Position numbers and translations under genes: made by a program
In this document: in pieces, positions 57,940-64,000 of the stretch
Numbering within the stretch: the first letter of the stretch is position 1
Layout of the letters: every line of letters starts with the position of its first letter
Notes under the pieces: model-generated
What the model was told of the DNA's origin: nothing
Seen by the model: the letters and a program-made list of their open reading frames with translations, nothing else
Databases searched by the model: none
Assembly: GCF_030269365.1 (NCBI RefSeq)
Contig: NZ_BSTF01000012.1
Location: 62,001-126,000 of the forward strand
Direction: 5' to 3'
DNA from: Lentzea sp. NBRC 102530
GTDB lineage: Bacteria > Actinomycetota > Actinomycetes > Mycobacteriales > Pseudonocardiaceae
Length of the DNA stretch: 64,000 bases

Positions 57940-57969
57940 TTGGTCCCCGCACCACCCATCCGGTATCTT
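57940..57969 (+). promoter_or_regulatory. Predicted promoter of rplM-rpsI
   Basis: TTGGTC (57940-57945), an 18-base spacer and TATCTT (57964-57969). The spacing and the -10 are the same as in the rpsL promoter of this window. The leader to rplM would be about 125 nt. Confidence 0.6.
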
Positions 57970-58101
57970 CTGACGTTGTTGTGCGGTAGCTGGCGCCCGT
58001 GTGTGCCGCGCCTGTCTCGGAACCACCGCTTGGCCAGTCCAAGATCGGTCTGGGGCAACCGCCGCAGTGACCCCAGACGCAAGTGACGACGAGGTAGATC
58101 C

Positions 58102-58545
58102 GTGCGCACGTACAGCCCGAAGCCCGGTGAGGTGACCCGCACCTGGCACGTGATCGACGCCCAGGACGTGGTGCTCGGCCGGCTCGCCACCCAGGCCGCG
58201 ACGCTGCTGCGCGGCAAGCACAAGCCGACCTACGCCCCTCACGTTGACACCGGTGACTTCGTGGTCATCATCAACGCTGACAAGGTCGCCCTGACCGGCT
58301 CGAAGCGGGACCAGGAGTTCCAGTACCGCCACTCGGGTTTCCCCGGCGGTCTGCGCAAGCAGTCCTTCGGTGAGGTCCTGGACACCCGTCCGGACCGCCT
58401 GGTGGAGAAGGCGATCAAGGGCATGCTGCCCAAGAACCGCCTCGGCCGTCAGATCGCGAACAAGCTCAAGGTCTACGCAGGCCCGAGCCACCCGCACGAG
58501 GCGCAGCAGCCCCAGGCCTTCGAGATCAAGAAGATCGCCCAGTGA
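58102..58545 (+). CDS. rplM: 50S ribosomal protein L13
   Basis: This 147-aa early-assembly protein shows [20 protein letters not shown] and [30 protein letters not shown]. The start is GTG with GAGGTAG upstream. Its stop overlaps the GTG of rpsI by four bases. Confidence 0.98.
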   Translation: MRTYSPKPGEVTRTWHVIDAQDVVLGRLATQAATLLRGKHKPTYAPHVDTGDFVVIINADKVALTGSKRDQEFQYRHSGFPGGLRKQSFGEVLDTRPDRLVEKAIKGMLPKNRLGRQIANKLKVYAGPSHPHEAQQPQAFEIKKIAQ

Positions 58546-59117
58546 GCGACGAGTACACCGAGGAAGTTCCTGTGACCACCCCTGAGAACGAGACCCCTGA
58601 GGTCGAGACCCCCGAGGTCGAGGCTGAGGTTGTCGAGGCCGAGGTCGTCGAGGCTCCTGAGGCCGAGGCCGCTGAGGCCGAGGTCGAGGAGACCTCCGCA
58701 CCGGTGGTCGCGCCCTCGCTGAACGGCGCCGCGCACCTCGCGCAGACCGTCGGCCGCCGCAAGGAGGCCGTCGTCCGCGTCCGCCTCGTGCCCGGCACCG
58801 GCAAGTTCACCCTCAACGGCAAGACCCTTGAGGCGTACTTCCCGAACAAGGTGCACCAGCAGCTCATCCGTGAGCCGCTCGTCACCACGGAGAAGCCCGA
58901 GACGTTCGACGTCATCGCGAACCTGCGTGGCGGCGGCATCACCGGCCAGGCCGGTGCGCTGCGTCTCGCCATCGCGCGTGCGCTGATCGCGGTCGACTCC
59001 GAGGACCGCCCGGTCCTCAAGAAGGCCGGCTTCCTCACCCGTGACCCGCGGGTCAAGGAGCGCAAGAAGTACGGTCTGAAGAAGGCCCGCAAGGCGCCTC
59101 AGTACTCCAAGCGTTGA
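58542..59117 (+). CDS. rpsI: 30S ribosomal protein S9 with acidic N-terminal extension
   Basis: This 191-aa protein has the S9 core in its last ~130 residues ([22 protein letters not shown] ... RKAPQYSKR), whose C-terminal tail touches P-site tRNA. The first ~55 residues are an acidic Glu/Val/Ala-rich repeat ([18 protein letters not shown]), typical of actinobacterial S9. The GTG start overlaps the rplM stop (GTGA). Confidence 0.97.
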   Translation: MSDEYTEEVPVTTPENETPEVETPEVEAEVVEAEVVEAPEAEAAEAEVEETSAPVVAPSLNGAAHLAQTVGRRKEAVVRVRLVPGTGKFTLNGKTLEAYFPNKVHQQLIREPLVTTEKPETFDVIANLRGGGITGQAGALRLAIARALIAVDSEDRPVLKKAGFLTRDPRVKERKKYGLKKARKAPQYSKR

Positions 59118-59174
59118 TGCTCCACCGCGGGGCGGGCTGTGTCTGCGTTCGTCAGACCACTGCTCTTCCGCGGT

Positions 59175-59262
59175 GAGTGCGGGGAAACCCGCACTCCGAG
59201 CGTCATCCAGCTGTACCTGCGGGAGCAGCAGTTCACTCCGAACTGCTGCTCCCGCAGTGTTT
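59175..59262 (+). terminator. Tandem terminators after rpsI
   Basis: A 9-bp stem (59175-59183 with 59188-59196) and then a perfect 17-bp stem (59217-59233 with 59241-59257) followed by TGTTTT. The second is the strongest terminator in the window, so glmM needs its own promoter in the 55 bases that follow, or read-through. Confidence 0.9.
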
Positions 59263-59317
59263 TCCGGGTTTTCCGGGTGTGTCCCCGCCGCCTCGCAGTG
59301 TCCACATCGGAGGTTCC

Positions 59318-60652
59318 ATGGCCCGCCTGTTCGGCACAGACGGAGTACGCGGTCTCGCCAACGCAGCTCTCACCCCCGAGCTCGCGATGTCCCTCGCCGC
59401 CGCCGCGGCACGCGTGCTCGCCGAGCACGACCGCTCCCACCGTCCCGTCGCCGTCGTCGGCCGCGACCCCAGGGCGAGCAGTGAGATGCTCGACGCCGCC
59501 GTCACCGCGGGCCTCACCTCGGCCGGCGCGGACGTGCTGCGCGTCGGCTCGCTGCCCACGCCGGCCGTCGCGTACCTGGTCGCCGCTCTCGGCGCCGACA
59601 TCGGCGTGATGATCTCCGCCTCGCACAACGCGATGCCGGACAACGGGATCAAGCTCTTCGCGGCCGGCGGCCACAAGCTGCCCGACGCGGTCGAGGACGA
59701 GATCGAGCAGCACATGGGCCAGGGCTTCGACCGCCCCACCGGTGCCGCGATCGGCCGGGTGCGTGACGTGCCCGACTCCGAGACCCAGTACGTCGAGCAC
59801 CTGCTCAAGGTCACGCCGCACCGCCTCGACGGCCTCAAGGTCGTGGTGGACTGCGCGAACGGTGCCGCGTCGGTGGCCGCACCGGACGCGTACCGCCGCG
59901 CCGGGGCCGAGGTGATCGCGATCAACGCGACCCCGGACGGCCTGAACATCAACGACGCCTGTGGTTCCACTCACATCGACGTGGTGGCCGCCGCCGTCCG
60001 CGAGCACGGCGCCGACCTCGGCATCGCGCACGACGGCGACGCCGACCGCTGCCTCGCCGTGGACGCCGACGGCAACCCGGTCGACGGCGACCAGATCCTC
60101 GCCGTCCTCGCCCTCGCCATGCGCGACGCCGGCGAACTCTTCGAGGACACCCTCGTCGCCACGGTCATGAGCAACCTGGGCCTGCACATCGCGATGCGCG
60201 AGTCCAAGATCAACCTGCGCACCACCGCCGTCGGCGACCGCTACGTGCTGCAGGACCTCAAGGCCGGCGGCTACTCGCTCGGGGGCGAGCAGTCCGGCCA
60301 CGTCGTGCTCCCGGCCCACGCCACCACCGGCGACGGCCTGCTCACGGCGCTGCGCCTGATGGCCCGCATGGCCGAGACCGGCAAGTCGCTCGCCGACCTC
60401 GCCTCCGTGATGCGCCGCCTGCCGCAGGTCCTGATCAACGTGAAGGTCTCCGACAAGGCGGCCGTGGCGAAGGCCACGTCGGTCAGCGAGGCCGTCGCCG
60501 CCGTCGAGGCGGAGCTCGGCGAGACCGGCCGCGTGCTGCTGCGCCCGTCCGGCACCGAGCAGCTCGTGCGGGTGATGGTCGAGGCCACCAGTCACGAACA
60601 GGCCGAGTCGGCCGCGCAACGCCTGGCGGGTGTGGTTTCCTCGGTGCACTGA
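59318..60652 (+). CDS. glmM: Phosphoglucosamine mutase
   Basis: This 444-aa enzyme converts glucosamine-6-phosphate to glucosamine-1-phosphate for UDP-GlcNAc and cell-wall synthesis. [15 protein letters not shown], the phosphoserine loop with Ser102 ([12 protein letters not shown]), the metal loop [10 protein letters not shown] and the sugar-binding [11 protein letters not shown] are all present. ATG 59318 has CGGAGG upstream. It lies after rpsI as in mycobacteria (mrsA). Confidence 0.97.
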   Translation: MARLFGTDGVRGLANAALTPELAMSLAAAAARVLAEHDRSHRPVAVVGRDPRASSEMLDAAVTAGLTSAGADVLRVGSLPTPAVAYLVAALGADIGVMISASHNAMPDNGIKLFAAGGHKLPDAVEDEIEQHMGQGFDRPTGAAIGRVRDVPDSETQYVEHLLKVTPHRLDGLKVVVDCANGAASVAAPDAYRRAGAEVIAINATPDGLNINDACGSTHIDVVAAAVREHGADLGIAHDGDADRCLAVDADGNPVDGDQILAVLALAMRDAGELFEDTLVATVMSNLGLHIAMRESKINLRTTAVGDRYVLQDLKAGGYSLGGEQSGHVVLPAHATTGDGLLTALRLMARMAETGKSLADLASVMRRLPQVLINVKVSDKAAVAKATSVSEAVAAVEAELGETGRVLLRPSGTEQLVRVMVEATSHEQAESAAQRLAGVVSSVH

Positions 60653-60671
60653 GGACGGACGGGGGCTGGAG

Positions 60672-60947
60672 ATGACCGTGCTGATGTTGCTCGTACTCCT
60701 GGTTCTGCTGGGAGGTGCGGTAGCGGTCGTCATCGCCGTGGTGCTCGCGAACAAGCGCAAGGCCCAGCCCCCTCACCCACCACCGGGTTTCCCCCAGCGG
60801 GGGTACGTTCCGCAGGGCCATCCCCAGCAGCACCCCCAGCACCAGCACGGACATCCGCAGCAGCAGCCCTACCCGCAGGGGTACGGGCAGCAGCCGCCGC
60901 CTCCGCCCGGTCAGCCGTCCCCCTGGAACGGTGGTGACCCGCGATGA
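60672..60947 (+). CDS. Small membrane protein with Pro/Gln/His-rich tail (first)
   Basis: This 91-aa protein has one N-terminal membrane helix (VLMLLVLLVLLGGAVAVVIAVVL), a short basic stop (NKRK) and a cytosolic or external tail of Pro, Gln, Gly and His (PQGHPQQHPQHQHGH). The start is ATG with GGAG 4-7 bases upstream. Its stop overlaps the start of a related gene. I know no function; low-complexity tails of this type often bind partners or metals. Confidence 0.65.
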   Translation: MTVLMLLVLLVLLGGAVAVVIAVVLANKRKAQPPHPPPGFPQRGYVPQGHPQQHPQHQHGHPQQQPYPQGYGQQPPPPPGQPSPWNGGDPR

Positions 60948-61321
60948 GGATCGGGCCCGTGCAGTTGATGGTCTTCCTGTTCATGCTCGTCGTGGCGGCC
61001 ATCGTCGTGGTGGTCGTGGTCGTCGCCAAGAAGCAGAACCGCAAGCACCTGCCTCCGACCGGCTACGGCACCGAGCCCCCGCACCCGCTGCAGACTCAGC
61101 CACACCCACCACAGGGCCACGTCCCGCAGGGCTATTCGCCACAGGGTCACGCGCCCCGGGGTTATCCGCCGCAGGGTCACGCGCCGCAGGGTCACGCGCC
61201 GCAGGGATGGCAGCCGCAGAGCGCGCCCCCGCCGCCGCACCCGCCTGCCGGCCACCCGCAGCCCCACCCCGGCCAGGCCTACCCGCCTCCCGGTGGCCGG
61301 CCGCCGCCGAACAGCCGGTGA
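60944..61321 (+). CDS. Small membrane protein with PQGH repeats (second)
   Basis: This 125-aa protein starts with a membrane helix (LMVFLFMLVVAAIVVVVVVV), basic residues (KKQNRKH) and a tail with repeated PQGHxPxGY-like units (PQGHVPQGYSPQGHAPRGYP). It is the tandem paralogue of the preceding gene and overlaps it by ATGA. ESX genes follow, so the pair could be tied to secretion, but this is only position. Confidence 0.65.
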   Translation: MRIGPVQLMVFLFMLVVAAIVVVVVVVAKKQNRKHLPPTGYGTEPPHPLQTQPHPPQGHVPQGYSPQGHAPRGYPPQGHAPQGHAPQGWQPQSAPPPPHPPAGHPQPHPGQAYPPPGGRPPPNSR

Positions 61322-61373
61322 CCTGTCCGCCACCCGATCAGCGGTGAACATCGGCGACAGCCTCCGAATGGCT

Positions 61374-61388
61374 GTTTACTAAGGCAAC
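61374..61388 (+). promoter_or_regulatory. GTTTACT-GCAAC motif before the second substrate operon
   Basis: GTTTACTAAGGCAAC, a 13-of-15 match to 57052-57066, lies 105 bases before the next ESX substrate gene. The distance to the start is close to that of the first copy (113). Confidence 0.4.
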
Positions 61389-61492
61389 CGACATCGTGGA
61401 GCTCCGGTCGCCGCGCGACCTGAACTGGCACTGTATGGCGGAACCCGATGAGGCCGAATTGCGTCAGATCGGGGACGAAGGGGAGGCGGGAG

Positions 61493-61786
61493 ATGTCTGG
61501 GTTCGGCGTGCAGTCCGGCGATTTGACCAAGGTGGCGGGGGCCTACGAGGCAGAAGGATCAGGTCTGATCCAGATGAAGGCCTCGGTGACACCGGGTGTG
61601 GGTGCCGGGCAGGTCGGCCGGAAGTTCCAGGGCGTCGCCGCCACCTACAAGACCTTCTTCGACCAGTTCGGTGTGAGCCTGGAGAAGTTCGGCAAGGAGG
61701 CGACCGGTATCGCCACTCGCCTGAAGGACGTCGCCAAGACGTACGAGTCGAACGAGGCGCAGACCTCGAGCCAGTTCAAGGGGTAA
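61493..61786 (+). CDS. Small ESX-type substrate without Trp turn
   Basis: This 97-aa helical protein has VGRKF in the middle where WXG100 proteins carry the turn, FFDQFGVSLEKFGKEA in helix two, and Tyr84-x3-Glu88 (YESNE) near the end as a T7SS signal. ATG 61493 has GGGAG directly upstream. It lies six bases before a large WXG-containing gene and is probably its secretion partner. Confidence 0.75.
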   Translation: MSGFGVQSGDLTKVAGAYEAEGSGLIQMKASVTPGVGAGQVGRKFQGVAATYKTFFDQFGVSLEKFGKEATGIATRLKDVAKTYESNEAQTSSQFKG

Positions 61787-61792
61787 CGAGTC

Positions 61793-64000
61793 GTGGCGGA
61801 CCAGAACGAGATCAGGAAGCTCCTCGACGACCCGAACGTCACGCCGGAGACCAAGAAGGAACTCGTCCGCGCCCTCGCCGGCGCCGGTGCTCCCCAGGAA
61901 GAGGTCGAGCGCTACGGCAAGGCGAACGGTGTCGACGTCCCCGACGACCCGAGTGTCGGCGACCACGTCGTCGGAACGCTCCTCTCGCCGTTGACGCTGG
62001 GCTTCAGCGAGTCCAACAACATCCGCAAGGAGATCCAGCACGGCGCCTTCACCATGGAGGGCTCCGACGCGGACAAGCTCGTCAGCAAGGCCAAGGAGGA
62101 GCGCGAGCTCGGCTCCACCCAGAAGGTCCTGAACGAGCAGGGTGACGTCCCGAACAGCAACACGCTGCTCGACGCGGGCGCGCCGGGCCTGCGGTTCTTC
62201 GAGAAGTTCATCCCCGTCTACCAGAAGGCCGCCCCGGCCTGCGGGCACCAGGGTGCCGCCCCGAACCTCCAGGGCGACATCTACCGCGTGTACGACGAGG
62301 TGCGCGACATCGACTTCGCGAAGTTCCGCGAGGACGCGCACAAGATGACCGAGAACGTGAAGAAGGCGGAGGCCCACGACAACGCGCTGGGCACCGCCTG
62401 GAACGGCGTCGGCTCGTGGGAGGGCCCCGCCGCCGAAGCGGCGCGCGGCTACCACGACAAGTTCGCGACGACGTCGAAGACGTTCGTGCAGAAGGCGGGC
62501 ACGGGTCCCGGTGCGATCACCGGTGGCGTGACCAACATGCAGAAGCACGTCAAGGACTTCGCGCAGCAGATCCACGACCAGTACTCGGAGAAGTGCGGCG
62601 GGCTGACGGTCGAGGAGGCCGAGACCGCGATCCGCCACGCCAACGGCGACCTCTTCGAGAACGACGGCGGCATCCTCGACTGGATCGCCGGAGTGCCCGG
62701 TCCGATCTCGGGCGCGATCATGGGGGCGATCTGCGGCGGTGGTCTGCCCGGCGCGCTCATCGGGCTCGGCTGGGGCACGTTCGTCGGCAACACCCGCGAC
62801 AACATCATCAACGAGGCCAAGCAGAAGCTGAAGGCGCTCTGCGAGGAGTTCGACGGGAAGAAGAAGGCGTTCGACGGTTACTGCCAGGCCGTGCAGACCG
62901 GTGTGGACGGTGACTACAGGGTCATGTTCCAGGGCCTGGGCGACGCGTTCGGCGGCGACCCGTTCCAGCAGGTCGGTGACCCGCCCTCGTTCACCGACGC
63001 CGGCAAGGCCCGCAAGCCCGTCGACAACGGCGGTGGCGGCGGAACCCCGCCCGGTGGCGGAGGAAGTCCGTCCGGTGGTGGAAGTCCGTCCGGCGGCGGC
63101 GCGCCGGAGATGCCGAAGCCGGAGAACCCGCTCGACAAGGACGGCGACGGCAAGCCCGACGTCCCCGGCGACACCGACGGCGACGGCAAGCCGGACGACC
63201 TCGACGGTGACGGCAAGCCCGACCAGCCGAAGCCGGAAGAGGAGCTGGAGACCGTCACGGTCAAGGCCGGCGACAACACGATCAAGGTCACGGAGCCCGA
63301 CTCGAACGGGCACGTGAAGATGACGATCGACACGCCGAAGGGCGAGCCGAAGACCTACGACCTCGACTTCAGCAAGAACCCCGAGGCCGCGAAGGCCCTG
63401 ATGGGGCAGAACGGCACGCAGGCCATCACCAACATGGCCAACCAGCTCACCGCCACGACGCCCACCGCGGGCGGGCAGACCCCGGCGGCGGGCAGCACGC
63501 CGGCGCCCGGTGGCGGCGCGGCCCCGGCGGCGGGCCCGCTCGGTTCGGAGTCGAACCCGATCCCCGTCGAGGTCGGCGAGGACGGCAAGATCCACATCGA
63601 GCAGGACGGCGTCAACTTCACCGCCGAGGTGAACGCGGACACCGGCGAGATCAACATCAGCGCGGACGACGGCGACGGCACGCCCGACGAGATCGGGGTG
63701 TCGTTCGGCGAGGACGAGAACCCCGCCGCCCAGGACCGCGGCAGCGGTGGTGGCGGTGCCGAGGGCGGCAGGCTCGAGGACGGCCTGCGCACCCCGGACG
63801 GCGACTTCCCCGACGACGTCAGGACGCTGCCCGCCGAGGCGGGCTTCCAGCCGATGCCCGCCCCCGCGGGCGACTTCCAGACCATGCCCGCGCCCGCCGC
63901 GGGCGACCAGGTCTGGAGCGCGCCCGGCGAGACCGCCCCGGCGGCGCCGAACGTGGCGGAGCGCTTCCAGGACTCGATGGCCAGGAGCTTCATCGAGGAC
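61793..64000 (+). CDS. Large WXG-containing T7SS protein with DxDGDGKPD repeats (partial)
   Basis: At least 736 codons from GTG 61793 run off the right edge. The N-terminus is helical and acidic (DDPNVTPETKKELVRALAGAG). A WXG-like turn is at Trp209-Glu-Gly211 (SWEGPAAEAARGYHDKF), followed by a hydrophobic glycine-rich segment (about 300-330, GPISGAIMGAICGGGLPGALIGLGWG). Two Gly/Ser/Pro links flank DKDGDGKPDVPGDTDGDGKPDD-like repeats (about 449-479), which resemble calcium-binding type-3 repeats. No toxin domain is visible yet; the C-terminus is outside the window. It is likely an exported surface or effector protein. Confidence 0.75.
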   Translation, partial: MADQNEIRKLLDDPNVTPETKKELVRALAGAGAPQEEVERYGKANGVDVPDDPSVGDHVVGTLLSPLTLGFSESNNIRKEIQHGAFTMEGSDADKLVSKAKEERELGSTQKVLNEQGDVPNSNTLLDAGAPGLRFFEKFIPVYQKAAPACGHQGAAPNLQGDIYRVYDEVRDIDFAKFREDAHKMTENVKKAEAHDNALGTAWNGVGSWEGPAAEAARGYHDKFATTSKTFVQKAGTGPGAITGGVTNMQKHVKDFAQQIHDQYSEKCGGLTVEEAETAIRHANGDLFENDGGILDWIAGVPGPISGAIMGAICGGGLPGALIGLGWGTFVGNTRDNIINEAKQKLKALCEEFDGKKKAFDGYCQAVQTGVDGDYRVMFQGLGDAFGGDPFQQVGDPPSFTDAGKARKPVDNGGGGGTPPGGGGSPSGGGSPSGGGAPEMPKPENPLDKDGDGKPDVPGDTDGDGKPDDLDGDGKPDQPKPEEELETVTVKAGDNTIKVTEPDSNGHVKMTIDTPKGEPKTYDLDFSKNPEAAKALMGQNGTQAITNMANQLTATTPTAGGQTPAAGSTPAPGGGAAPAAGPLGSESNPIPVEVGEDGKIHIEQDGVNFTAEVNADTGEINISADDGDGTPDEIGVSFGEDENPAAQDRGSGGGGAEGGRLEDGLRTPDGDFPDDVRTLPAEAGFQPMPAPAGDFQTMPAPAAGDQVWSAPGETAPAAPNVAERFQDSMARSFIED

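Overview
The window is a high-GC actinobacterial chromosome segment. Gene order, AfsR/SARP-type regulators, mycosin-type proteases and a full type VII secretion (T7SS/ESX) locus next to rplM-rpsI-glmM fit the Pseudonocardiales (Amycolatopsis/Lentzea/Saccharothrix-like); the genus cannot be fixed from this sequence alone. No insertion sequence, prophage, CRISPR array or tRNA/rRNA gene was seen.

Region 1 (1-5936, minus strand) is a T7SS effector module: a YbaB-like protein, a small WXG100-like protein and a 1401-aa multidomain protein that I read as an exported polymorphic toxin. It has a WXG100-like head, a hydrophobic stretch, a long Pro/Gln/His linker with 39-bp DNA repeats, a possible H/C autoprocessing module and an R-S-E-type ADP-ribosyltransferase-like tail. 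A gene running off the left edge is a candidate partner or immunity gene. A small Cys-rich lipoprotein follows, divergent from rpsL.

Region 2 (6000-30150, plus strand) is the ribosomal-protein superoperon: rpsL-rpsG-fusA-tuf; the S10 operon (rpsJ to rpsQ); the spc operon (rplN to rplO, then secY-adk-map); a lipoprotein gene; and infA-rpmJ-rpsM-rpsK-rpsD-rpoA-rplQ-truA. rpmJ (37 aa) is present. truA appears to use a CTG start overlapping the rplQ stop. A ~430-bp structured repeat lies between rplO and secY, with a second copy after eccC.

Region 3 (30576-45214) starts with a secreted subtilase and continues with the ESX-4-like core: eccE plus a small accessory protein (minus), eccB, an EspC-like and a WXG-like substrate and a small secreted protein (plus), mycP and eccD (minus), and a fused EccCa/EccCb ATPase (plus).

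Region 4 (45215-54741) looks inserted into the ESX-4 layout. It has the second structured repeat, a cluster of strong hairpins and three tandem AfsR-like regulator genes. The middle gene has lost most of its BTAD domain and carries an in-frame amber codon. A 35-codon remnant of a fourth lies before the third. Each intact gene, and the remnant, sits behind TCACAC direct repeats spaced exactly 11 bp. A 32-codon cationic micro-ORF overlaps the stop of the third regulator.

Region 5 (54823-64000) resumes the ESX-4 order known from Mycobacterium (Rv3446c-esxU-esxT-rplM-rpsI-glmM): an Hsp70-TM-Rv3446c-type protein, a small coiled-coil protein, two WXG100 proteins, rplM-rpsI and glmM. Then come two tandem membrane proteins with Pro/Gln/His tails, another ESX-type substrate, and a large WXG-containing protein with DxDGDGKPD-type repeats that runs off the right edge.
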